NCBI GenBank assembly: GCA_933228895.1
Contig: OW121846.1
Span: 49,308,107-49,372,106 of the forward strand
Direction of reading: 5' to 3'
From: Platycnemis pennipes
Lineage: Eukaryota; Arthropoda; Insecta; Odonata; Platycnemididae
DNA: 64,000 nucleotides
Shown here piece by piece: positions 32,601-42,943 of the stretch (positions are counted from its first letter, which is position 1; each line of letters begins with the position of its first letter). The notes beneath the pieces were generated by a model, which saw only the letters and a list, made by a program, of their open reading frames with translations, was not told the origin of the DNA and made no database searches. The position numbers and the translations under genes are program-made.

Positions 32601-34059
32601 TAAGTTAAAATCGTGCACATAACGTTTTACGAATACCCAAGGAATACTCATATATAATCTTTTTGGTTTCTTTTTATTACTTGCTTCACGCATTAGTGAA
32701 TGGAGTTTTTGCCAGGTACTAATGGCTGGATTTTTGCATGGACCTGATTTCCATTCGTAGGGACTCATGGTAGAATCCTGGTAGGGGCAGAGATATTTCA
32801 GCGTTATATCGCTCCCTAATTAACTGCTATTTAGAATACTCTAAGCGCAGCACGCCGTTCGTCGGACAGGACGTAGGCCCATTGGCACCTCAGAGCCTTT
32901 CGTGAACAATATACTAATGCCAATGCCGCTTTTATCTTTAACCTTCATTTGCCTCGCATGAATACACCTTATATTTCCATCCTTCCTCCAAACCGGAAAT
33001 ATTTCTATTTATATCCAAGTACCCGCATACACTATACATGACGCATATGATTTCGGCAGTGAGTCGCCTCTCCAAAATCATTACTACTATTAGTATTTGT
33101 TACGTCAACACTTGTTCCTGAGCTAAAGGTTTTTAACGCATCATTGCCCGTTTGAATTTGAGAAGTCTTTACGCCCCCGACAGCAATGCGATGTGGAATA
33201 TCCACTACGATAGATCCTTTTCCGTGCCGAGAGAGCGTCTTCTAGCGCGGTATGAAATGGGGTCATATAAAAAATAACGGTGACCCGGGATTACGTTCGG
33301 AAACATATGCCCTCAATACGAGTGAGAGAAAGGGAGGGAGATGGGCATTGATTGGTTAGAATGGCCTTTTGTTTCCGTAAGCACCCCATGAATTGGAAAT
33401 GGTACTTGGAGTCGCGAGGGGTGGGCCAACAATGGGTGTGTCTATTGCATGAAAAAGCCCATTCTATCCGCTCACTCCTTATCAAAGACTCCGTGGATGC
33501 TTGCGGATGAAAAGACTTGCTTGTATTATGCGGGAGTCCCGAGTGGACATGCGAAGGCAACCTTTTCCTGTCTGAAAGGGAGGCTCTTGACGTGAAAAGG
33601 CTCCGAAGGATCCATGTCGGCCGTGGAATGGCGGAGGTTCTTTTGCGTGCGCAGGAATATTCGGAACTTGAAGAGAGATTGTAGATAGCAATACTCACGT
33701 TTTCATTGCTACGGTAGCAGTGGTCATTCTGGGCAGGTGAGTGAGAGCTTACGTCATTTGTGGTATTTAGGGCAGGTAGGTAGGGCAGAGAGCACAATAG
33801 GCAGCGTAGCAAAGGGACAGCTAGGTGAAATATTGATGGAGTACCTAGTATGCAGTACATGATGCATGTAACAACAACATATAATCCCTTTCTTATTATG
33901 TATATACTAACCATCTAGCTGCATGTGACCCTATTATCTAGCATGTGTCCATTAAATATCCTAGTTGCATTCAATAGTGTATGTTTGGTGATCTTCACCT
34001 CCTGCCACACACCCTCGTGGTGGCTCGCAGGGTATTACGTAGATGTAGATGTAGGTGTT
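32601..34059. other. intergenic; one long minus-strand frame of unknown meaning
   Basis: No transposon or domain is recognised. The minus strand is open for 207 codons from 33914 to 33291 with an S/P/R-rich composition and a hydrophobic start (VVVTCIMYCIL). The length is unusual for AT-rich sequence, but there is no motif or codon signal I can cite. Treat as hypothetical at best. Confidence 0.25.
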
Positions 34060-34205
34060 ACGGCACATTCGAGGGAGGGCAGGAAGGGTGGAAGGAAACC
34101 CAGCGTCAGTATTAGCCTACTCTCAATGGAAGGCGCAAAGGGGTCCGCAGTTAACGTCCGATCCGACGGGCAGAGTACTGAACTGGAAGTGCTCCCCCCA
34201 CAGCA
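34060..34205 (-). mobile_element. SINE fragment
   Basis: On the minus strand this matches the body of the SINE at 63320-63615: the GGCTAAT and GTTAAC landmarks, the pyrimidine-rich tail, and the stretch CAGTTCAGTACTCTGCCCGT (read on the minus strand). The tRNA-like head is missing, so it is a partial copy. Confidence 0.6.
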
Positions 34206-34264
34206 CTAGCGAGGATTAGTATGACAATGAAAAAATTCTGCCACGGGGCAGAATACTGGGAATA

Positions 34265-34307
34265 CTCGATGCAAGGTACTAGATGATATCTAGTACCTTG
34301 CATCGAG
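34265..34307. repeat. perfect 20-bp inverted repeat with 3-base loop
   Basis: CTCGATGCAAGGTACTAGAT (34265-34284) and its exact complement (34288-34307) are separated by GAT. It could form a cruciform in DNA or a long hairpin if transcribed. No flanking features indicate a terminator or a miRNA gene. Confidence 0.8.
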
Positions 34308-34343
34308 ATTCATGAAGGAATGTATATGTCCTGCATGAATCTC
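34305..34343. repeat. second, overlapping hairpin
   Basis: GAGATTCATGAAGGA (34305-34319) pairs with TCCTGCATGAATCTC (34329-34343) with one mismatch and a 9-base loop. Its first bases overlap the right arm of the preceding hairpin. Confidence 0.7.
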
Positions 34344-34827
34344 GATCATTTAATGAAATGAATAGCATTATCACTGGTTCTTAACTTGGAACAGACATTT
34401 TCATAGTCGTCAACTACTGTCAAAGTTCCAGTGCTGAAAGGCGAAAGAATAGTAAAAATGGCAAATGTAAAACTAAATTCAATAGCAAAATATTAATACC
34501 GAAGCCAATGCGGAAAATAATTTGCTCTCGCAAGAGTTTCTATGTTCCGTCAAACAAATTCAGTATGCAAGTCACACAAAATTAATTCGTAGAATTCACT
34601 AGAAACTTGGGGCATAAAAGCACAGCGTAGTGTGATACGGTGAATTTAGTACTTTTACTCAAATCATGTCCTCAGACAAAATGTTTATTTTCAAGGATAA
34701 TATAGCTTGCAGATCACACTCCCGTTCATTTCTTCTTTGTTATATCAACTAATGTGGGCTCAAATCCATAAGCTTTTAATGCCATAGCATTTATAGCGTT
34801 GACCGTTGAACTCCTTTTGGCACTTCA

Positions 34828-34948
34828 CATTAATTGCCATGAGGGAAAATTCACCTGAACCGGGAATCGAACCACGAACCTTTGGCTTTCCGGGCCACTG
34901 CGCAGACCACTATGATACCCAGGATCATTAATTCCCATGGCAATTTTA
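34828..34948 (-). mobile_element. tRNA-derived SINE, left arm of an inverted pair
   Basis: On the minus strand the unit runs from a CCTGGGTATCATAGTGGTCT start (A-box-like region) to a perfect RNA polymerase III B box, GGTTCGATTCC, at 34873-34863. It ends near TCATGGCAATTA. The opposite-facing copy at 34981-35098 matches along most of its length. Confidence 0.65.
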
Positions 34949-34980
34949 GTAGTCTACTAATCTAGTACCTTGAAACTTGG

Positions 34981-35098
34981 TAAAATTGCCATGGGAATTA
35001 AGGATCCTGGGTAGCGTAATGGTCTTCGTGCCCGGAAAGCCAAAGTTTTGTGGTTCCATTCCCGGTCCAGGTGAATTTTTTCTCATGGCAATTAATGC
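34981..35098 (+). mobile_element. tRNA-derived SINE, right arm of an inverted pair
   Basis: Complement of 34828-34948 with point differences. Its B box has decayed to GGTTCCATTCC near 35052. About 30 bases separate the arms, so the pair can form a large hairpin. Confidence 0.65.
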
Positions 35099-38000
35099 GA
35101 ATTTCACCGCCGTTCACGCGGAAGGCTTGAAATATCCTTCTTTTTACACTATTAATAGAGTGGCATATTAAGCTAGATTTTGAAAGGTAGATATGTATTT
35201 CGCTCGCAAAGAAGTTACAATAGTACATAGGCCATGAGCCCATAGTAAAAGTGATAACGGTGGCTTTGATCAACACAGGGAATAGTACAAGTATCAAAAT
35301 GACATATCCACAAGATATCTTCAGAAGACACCTCCAGGGTCCCTCCTATGCTACTGTTACATGGCTAAACTAAACCATATGAGGAATGTATTAATATGCA
35401 GCACATATCGAGTAAAATAATTTTCTCAACCCTTCCTCATTTCCTCACTATGTTTAATAAACAATATATCCAAAAGTCTTCCAATTATTATCGGTCACCA
35501 CCAACAAATAATTGATACTATTGGCGGGAAAAATATTGACGGAAGCACAAACACCGGCCGGCCTACGTTTTAGTGGTGGAATTGCTACCATTGCTACCAT
35601 ATTCCATGAGAGGAAGTTTCGTGAATTTAGAAGACCCACAGAAAGAATAAAAAATTGGAACAGCATGTTGAGAGGTAGGTGTGAAATATAAAGGTCATGA
35701 GAGGAACATAATTAATATATAATGTCATAAACGTCAATGAACATTAGTGCTGAATTAAATCAAACACCAATTGCACTTTTTTTCATGATTAAAAACAATC
35801 AATAGCTACTTTAAAGTTTAAAAAATCACAAGATTATAAAACAATGCTACGCGTATAAACTCTCCAAATACAGGTTGGATTTAAATGCTGCCCTTGACCG
35901 GATTTAATATTGGTCTTGTGGCTGATGATAACTCTATGAGAGAAACCCTTAGTCAGGGCTGGATTAAACGTTAAGCAAAATAGGTACGATCTAAGGGCAT
36001 GAAAGATAGTGGGCACCAGAGTCATTAGAATTCGAACTACAAATAAAGTGGATTCATAAAAAAAAATTTTTTCCATAGTTCAGTACAATTTGTTCCATTT
36101 TGAAAAATAGAATTTTATTGCATGCTTAATTATTTTATATATTTTGAATAAGATATTCATGGATGCACCAAAATCATACGAGTGTTTAGGGCCGATAAGG
36201 GTCTTAATCCGGGGCTGCGTTTAGTAGTATTAAAAAGTGTGTAGAAAAGTGGGAAGGTGTTTGCTTTAAAATGCATGATATCCAATACATCCAGTCTGGA
36301 TTTGCACAAATTGAGTGCAGAAATTTAAAGGCGGGGCTGCAAAAGCACCAGCAAATTTGTTGGACTACAGAACATAATTTTTTCTGCTCCTCTGAAACAA
36401 TTTATTTCAATACCTTTCAGACATTCTATGCTTGGAATACAGACGTAATTGACATCATGGCCTTTCCCAACCTCATTAGGGGAGACTGTAATTGGAGTCA
36501 TTAAATCAATAACCTGCCAATCAAATTGGGGTTAACAAAAAGAGAAAAACCAGCCGAGAAATGTATGCTCGGGTCAACTTTTGAAGCCCTCTATGTTGCA
36601 CATTCAAAGGTTCATTGGTATGTTAGCCAAGGTCTGCCATATTTTAAATGCACTAAAAACGTGAGCTAGAGATATAAGTGTCAAAAATTAATCACAAAGC
36701 AGTGTTAATCTAATCTAATGGGACTCGATATCTCTAGTAGAACATTTTAGCTACCAAGGAATAATTTGGATGAGTTCAGGTGGCGCTCTTAAGATAATGT
36801 GAAGAATTTGTGAAGAATAGGTTAGTTTTATATTTTTTTATTGTCTTCGACAAAAGTTAATGACCTCTGTAGTACGTATTTTAAGCAGTTTGATTTAAAA
36901 TGACGTTAAGCATTTTTCCTCATTGTTTCAAAACTGAAAAATTTAAAAGGTAGAAAAACGCGACGGCAAACTATTGCATGCCGGTAAATGATAGGTGTGA
37001 TACCACAGGTACGTACACTCTTCGTCTCAATGCCGCAGTGCTTAGGACGGTTCTTCGCAAACGGTGAAACGGTGAACTCCGTGAAAGTTAAACGAGTGCC
37101 TGAGGAATATTCATCCAGTTAATTAATTTGATTTACTTTTATAACTTAAACTTAAAATGATTTATTCAGTTTATTCATTTAAAAACATATATTGCTATTT
37201 TAATAAGCATGCCGTAAACTTATTTGCCCATATTTGCCGAAAACTTGGCTCAGTTAAAACCATTATCCGTGATAGCAGATGACTTCATGAGCAGGAAGCG
37301 TGTTAGCCTATAAGACTTACTATCAATAAATTACTATGGTTAATCGAGGAGACTTCTCTAGCTTTGATAATTTTCATAGGCTATTATCAAACATATTTAC
37401 TAGAGCTTAGTGACTCTTAAATACAAAGATAAGTTCGGACGATGAATATTCCCGATACCTCGCAGCGTAAAATATGTACCTGTTACGTGAGCAACAAGGC
37501 TGCCCGTCATTAGGGGCTTATTCAAATGAATGTAAAATTACCAATTAATTTCCTAGCAGACTAGGATTTCTCAATCCAAATTATTTGTGTGAAATGAATA
37601 CATTAATGGTGGGTCACGAATTGCTATCAATGAATTCTGTTTTCTTTCATGAAGGAAACTACGATATTGAATCTCAAGGGCATAATTTGATTAATACGGC
37701 ATACTGGCATGAGTGAACGGATGAAAGAGACACTCCAGCAAGTGCCAAGAGAAAAGACGAATGAAAGAGCTCGATGTAGGGGGGTGCATTAAGTGATTTC
37801 GAAACCAGGAACATTTATATCTGGAAAATAAACTTCAGACTACCGTAAGGGTGAAAAGGAGTGAACGGCACTACACCTGGCATGCGTTACTGTAAAGAAG
37901 TTAAAGCTTACGCTGGTTACCAGGTTACGGTTTCTGCTGTTCATCTAGAGTTCTAAAATAAATATATTTCACCTTAAACCTAATGTATCTTTACATTATA

Positions 38001-40099
38001 TACTGCTACTTATGAAAAAACCGTCGTCATTTGGAACGGGTATCGTGCGTGTACAAATATTTGATGTTTTTTGACAGTGAAATGAAAACAAAAAATGACC
38101 TGTCATGACATGAGAAAGGGATGGTTTTAGAAATGTTAAGATATTTGAAATGACACTTCGGAAGATTGCTGAGAAAATAAAGGTGATAGAAATAAATATG
38201 AAGAAAAACTTGATGTGGCAAGGAGTTAACGAGAGCGTTGAGCGTAAAAAGAGGGGTAGGAAAATATGATACGAACTAGAAGGGAATTTGAGCGTAAGAT
38301 ATGATTTTGGCCAAAGTAGTAGAGAAATTATGCATTTAACTTTAAAAACAGTCTTCACAATAGAGACAGTGATGAACTTCAATCAATAATCCATTATTAT
38401 ACTACCTAAAACTAAGTGGAAAGAAAAATGCCTAATCAGATGGCTTTGAGTGAACAGCAAACATTTGAGTGATATTTTCTGGGTGAGCTTATACATATAA
38501 TAGCAATTGCACAAAAATTATATTTTAATTGTCACGGTAATATGTTGCCATCGCGTCATTCAATCACTCTATATTCATCGAATTTGCCAAAGAAAAGATT
38601 TGAGAAAACTGCCAGTCATGGTATTTTAAGGATTAAAATACTGTTTAATTTATTAAAATTAATTAAAACAATTTTATTTAAATTATTAAAATACTATTCA
38701 GGAGTTTAAGAATAGGACAAAGTAATTACGAAATAACGGATTTATCGAAGCATTTTATTGCTTATTTGGCAATTTTGCATATTTAGCATTTTGTAAGAAG
38801 AATGCCCGCGCCTAAATATAGTGCTGGGAATATGGGCATGTGGGGTGTCGAAGAAACTTCCAGCAATCGTACAATTCGAGAGAGGATTCATTTTCATTCA
38901 ACGATGCAAGCAGCTGCAGTACTGCAAAATTTTCTCAGATTATCAATTATATTTCGGAAAGTGTCTTTGCGCTCGAACTCATTCATTTACGTTACATAAT
39001 TATTTCAAGTTTCAGCGTAAAGAATGTTCAAATGAAATGTGAGGAAAACAAAGAGATTAATGCAGTATGAAGTAAGATACTGTTGGCGCGTAAGCTCCAA
39101 AGATAGAGCATTAGCAGACTTAAGCCATTTTACATTTTGGTTTTAAATTCGTAAAAATATAATTATATTTATCTAAGATCATGTTTTTAGGCTAGAGTTT
39201 GGAATTATAAGATCAATAATTGTTAGTTATAACTTATAGTTTTGACGTTTCAGAGGTTATTATCGTGTTTTCCTAACTACCAGACCCCTGTGGTGTCGTA
39301 ATATATCATTTTTGCTTTGTCCACTGCTGGTGACCCTGCTTTACTAAGAGTGAAGATCTTTAAGATTTTCTTTTAGAAGTTCACAATTATATTTGAACGG
39401 ACAGGCGTGGGGGAGGAACGGACGCTCCAGATGTCTGGTCCTCGTCTTGGGTCGCACACGAAAAAGGCGGGCCCGGTAATGGGTCCGTGGTGACTGCCTG
39501 ACCGAGGCGTCGATGGATGTGGCGCCACATATTAAAATAACTCTGCTATTCTTTTGTACGACAATATTTTTATTGGCCTTCACCTAACATTCCGCCAGTG
39601 TATTTGTGATTTTTTTTGGTGTCTTTCTAAAATATCTATCCGCTTTTATCAATGCCGCTTTGTCTACGGAAGTTACAAATTACGACGTTAAGCTAATCAC
39701 AATATCAAGATATTTTGTTAGTATAAGATTTTATGGTGGTGTAAATACGTAGATTTTACTGCACCTTATTTTGCTGACAAATATAATGTGTAATTCCCAA
39801 GTCAGGATTTGAATGTGCGTCTTTGGGGTAGCGATGCCGACGTATTATCGACATGATAGTCTGGAAATTTAAAGTTATAATGCATGGTTACTCTTGAGAG
39901 GCAGCCAATTCATTAAATACCCTCCTCGGCTACAAAAATGTACGATTTTCTTGCTAATATTTCTCGAAATCATGATTATCCGGACGATTATTTGTTACGG
40001 TTGAACTACAAATGACCCTGTTCGGAGGAGGGACTTGGCTTGGTAATCACGAAATCGCTGAAATGCTCTAAAAGTGATCACTTTTGCCAAATCAGATGA
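35099..40099. other. intergenic, nothing definite
   Basis: Five kilobases of AT-rich sequence without recognisable transposon domains or gene-like frames. The frames at 35454-35666, 36271-36504, 37996-38382 and 38802-39070 show no motif. A small GC-richer patch at 39390-39530 (CGTGGGGGAGGAACGG...GGCGGGCCCG) stands out in base composition only. Confidence 0.4.
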
Positions 40100-40660
40100 A
40101 AATGAGAAAAAAGGCCAGGATATTTGCGTCGCGCATAGCACGTCCGGGTTTGCTATCACGTGATTCCCTTATATTCCTTGTATCTGCCGTGCCATGCGTG
40201 GTCGTGGAGAGGTTCTCCCTCCTGCGGTCGTAGACCTCGCATTTGACCTGTCCCTTGCCTCTCTCCCCCACTCCCCTGTCCTTCTTCTCTCCTCCTCCCC
40301 CACCCCCTCCTCCCACCACCTTCCCGCCCACCAGCAGGACCTACACAGAGTCGGACGCATTTGAATCTTCAGACAACCTAACCTTTAGAGGTTAGCTATC
40401 CGAGATTTCGTGTCCCCGCCGCTCTTCTCTGCAATTAAGCTATTTCCGGTATCACGCGGTATCGATCGAACGTGCTGGGGGCCTTGGAGGGGCCCCGCTT
40501 CCAAGAATGTATAGCTGGTGACGATGTGCTCGGGAAGCGGATCTGAGAGTCAAAGGATCCTTAGAAGAGCACGACGGAATTACCGGAGGACAGGCTCCAG
40601 GGAACAACCTGGTGGAGCCTACACTCTTCCCCGAAAATTATTCTCCTGTATGGTTTTTGC
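40100..40660. promoter_or_regulatory. GC-rich block, possible CpG-rich promoter or exon
   Basis: Base composition changes sharply from AT-rich to GC-rich with many CpG dinucleotides (GCGTCGCGCATAGCACGTCC; a CACGTG E-box at about 40157) and a long pyrimidine tract at 40258-40320. This is compositional evidence only. No core promoter, splice sites or domain are clear, and an unknown repeat could give the same pattern. Confidence 0.25.
40258..40320. repeat. polypyrimidine low-complexity tract
   Basis: Nearly unbroken C and T on the plus strand. It produces the glycine/glutamate-rich frames on the minus strand, which are not genes. Confidence 0.6.
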
Positions 40661-41711
40661 CCACAGTTCATGTCAACAAAAATCAATGGGTACGGTTACA
40701 TGATCAGTGAAAGCCCAGTCGGTGCACGCAAACAGAATAAACTGAAGGTGAACCTTAAACCTTAGAAGAGACAATCATCATCATCAGTATTTCAATCCTA
40801 AGATTGGTATACTCCAGCCCTCCAGTCAGCTCTATTCAGTGTTAATTGACAGACCGAAGAGAAAACCAAATTTGAAAATTCTCATAACTCGTGAAGTCTT
40901 TTTTTGGCCCATTAGGATAGAATGAGCAAGGTTACCGTAAAAGTGATGGACCAGTACTTGACACGAAGCATTTTATTTAAATTCATTGAGGTGAAGTTAC
41001 ATTATAATGACATCAAATATGTTACCTTTAACGAATCTTTTTTACTTTTGTATCCCACATATAATCACCGCAACGTAAACTATTTCAGCTCTTTACTCTT
41101 TGGCAGCAATAGGATGCCGTTAGATGTCGTGCAGAAAGAGAACACAATAAGACACCAGAAAAAAAGGAGTGCACATCATATTGAGTACGGCACTATACGC
41201 TTCAGAGATACTAGAAAGCTGATAATAATTGAATACACGTGCCCTGGTAATGGGCAAGAAAAATGAATTAGTACACGGAGGAGGCAAGAAATAAACGTTT
41301 ATATGAGCACGGCAAGGGCCAGATGTATTAGACACACTCTTCGGCACAATAGATTTGTCGAGAACATTTTTATGACGAAAATATAAGGGGAGACACATCG
41401 AGTAACACCATGCGATAAATACGTGGACCATTTAAATATGGATTAAGGACAATAGTACTAGGATGCATCTGAGCGAGCAATTAATAATGAAAAGGTGACT
41501 ATAGTTTTCCGATCATGATACTGAAAATGAATAAAAATCCCTTTATGATTTTGGAGAAATACGCTGTCAGTACTTCAAAAACTTATGACGCTCCGATGAG
41601 CAATAAAAATGTTGAATCCTGGTATCAGTCGAAAAACTTTAAAAATCTTTTCCCATCATATTCGGGAAAAATTTTGACCACATTTTTTTCTCATTTTTGC
41701 CACCATAATGC
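40661..41711. other. intergenic, nothing recognised
   Basis: A plus-strand frame of 114 codons at 40922-41266 (MSKVTVKVMDQYLTRS...) has ordinary amino-acid composition but no domain I know. It is overlapped by a 103-codon frame on the other strand. Confidence 0.35.
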
Positions 41712-42011
41712 GTGGGCGGGAACTGCCTCTATGAGGAGAGATTGCATTTCTCAACAAATTGGTCGTTTGACCCTGGCCATCTAAAGTTCATGACGATACA
41801 TCCGTTACGGGGAGGATGCAGCAGCTTGGGTGAAGCCAATGTGGGTTCCGATTCCTCCCACGAGCAGACTTCGGCTGTTAACGGGCCATCCCCACCGCCA
41901 GCACCTGCACCACAGCCATCCGCTGCGCTTGCCGTATCCCATGCGTCAGGCATCACAGCACCCTCCCTCCTTCATCCCATAAGTCAGTTCTTTCTGACGC
42001 TGGAAAGTTAA
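41712..42011 (+). CDS. hypothetical proline/alanine-rich frame, possible exon
   Basis: Open for 99 codons. The second half is gene-like in composition: LGEANVGSDSSHEQTSAVNG, then PSPPPAPAPQPSAALAVSHA and SGITAPSLLHP, with third-position C/G more frequent than in the surrounding AT-rich DNA. Low-complexity Pro/Ala/Ser linkers of this kind occur in arthropod transcription factors and signalling proteins. No domain, splice site or homologue can be shown. An internal ATG at 41790 (TTCATGACGATACATC) is an alternative start. The frame ends 411 bp before the MULE target duplication. I call it hypothetical. Confidence 0.25.
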   Translation: MGGNCLYEERLHFSTNWSFDPGHLKFMTIHPLRGGCSSLGEANVGSDSSHEQTSAVNGPSPPPAPAPQPSAALAVSHASGITAPSLLHPISQFFLTLES

Positions 42012-42421
42012 TTCCGGCACAAGCGCTCGTGCAACGTTTCTGGTCACGTAAACAGCTCGGGCTCTTGCCACCGATCTCAACACCTCGACGTCAAAAGCTT
42101 CCCTCGTGAGCGTTAACTAACATGCGTGTGATTACGTTGAATGTGCCGGCCTTGAAGTCATTCCACGGCTGTGCGTCATAGAGGGTCATTTTGTGCTTCC
42201 GTAAGACATCTTGTGTCATGTTCATGACGTGATTGTTGCCATTGTAACTTCAGAGGCTGGAGAACTACAAATGGGACCAGCCAAAATCTCTATTTTGCAT
42301 ACTAAATCGTTAGATGGAAACGAAAAATGAATTTTAGGGCAAAATTAATTTTCTAACCAGAGCCATTTACTCATAAATCAAAAATTAAAATAAGCAAAAG
42401 TTGACGCCCATCTAAGAAGCT
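42012..42421. other. spacer before the MULE, nothing recognised
   Basis: No repeat or frame of note. It ends at the target duplication of the transposon. Confidence 0.4.
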
Positions 42422-42429
42422 GCTTCGAC
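42422..42429. repeat. MULE target-site duplication, left
   Basis: GCTTCGAC, repeated exactly at 44291-44298. Eight bases falls in the range of Mutator-like elements. Confidence 0.65.
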
Positions 42430-42438
42430 GATTCGAGT

Positions 42439-42560
42439 ACAAAAGTGCCAATTCAAAAGTGCCAATCATAAAAGTGCCAGAATTATTAAATGCCAAAGTT
42501 ATTAAATGCCAAAATTATTAAATGCCAAATTTATAAATGCCAAAGTTATGAAATGCCAAA
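42439..42560. repeat. MULE left end: eight iterated ~15-bp motifs
   Basis: TGCC occurs at 42446, 42460, 42475, 42491, 42507, 42523, 42538 and 42554. The first three are AAAAGTGCC; the last five are AAATGCC. They probably serve as a multi-site binding platform for the transposase. Confidence 0.8.
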
Positions 42561-42664
42561 ATTGTTCCCATAGTTACCATAGCAACGTCTAAGAAATATT
42601 TGTTGTGTTGTTGTATTCACATTTTTCCGACTTTGATCTGGTTGTACATAAAATTTCTTGTGTT

Positions 42665-42943
42665 ATGGCGGACCTTGTAATAAAAGGAAAAACTTCACAT
42701 TTGTGTTACAAAGGGTATATTTATATCAAACATTCATCTTCTGCTGCAAGCAAATACTGGAGGTGCAAATTCCATAGAGAATGCTCTGCTCGCCTAACCT
42801 CCACTGTCGATGATGAAGGAAACATTGTTGTGAAAAAAGGCGGTGATGGGGAATCCCACAATCATGCTCCAAATCCAGAGGAAGTTCAAGCTCTAAAAAT
42901 TACTAACGAGCATGACGAGGCAAGCGTCCGAACACCCGGATGA
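42665..42943 (+). pseudogene. FLYWCH zinc finger N-terminal part of the MULE transposase
   Basis: Starts best at ATG 42665 (MADLVIKGKTSHLCYKGYIY); an in-frame ATG at 42605 gives 20 more residues. It follows the FLYWCH pattern: G-F/Y-x-Y, then YWRCKFHRECSARLTS, a variable loop, and SHNHAPNPEE with the zinc-binding His pair. FLYWCH fingers at this position bind DNA in MULE transposases of insects and nematodes. The frame ends at a TGA near 42943, while the remainder of the protein continues in the next frame from about 42912. The two frames overlap by some 30 bases, so a single insertion or deletion separates them. Confidence 0.75.

Noticed and set aside
34860..34930. Possible tRNA gene because of a perfect B box
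   Set aside because: There is no tRNA-like cloverleaf with a matching acceptor stem. The sequence is repeated in inverted form next to it, so it is a SINE head.
37996..38382. 128-codon minus-strand hydrophobic frame
   Set aside because: Phe/Ile/Ser-rich because the strand is T-rich. An overlapping frame in another phase has the same look, and no domain is present.
39390..39560. Possible LTR or primer-binding site (TGGCGCCACAT near 39520)
   Set aside because: No second LTR copy, no gag or pol sequence nearby, and the match is short.
40922..41266. 114-codon plus-strand frame starting MSKVTVKVMDQ
   Set aside because: No domain, no splice or promoter context, and a similar-length frame on the opposite strand. 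Not enough to call a gene.
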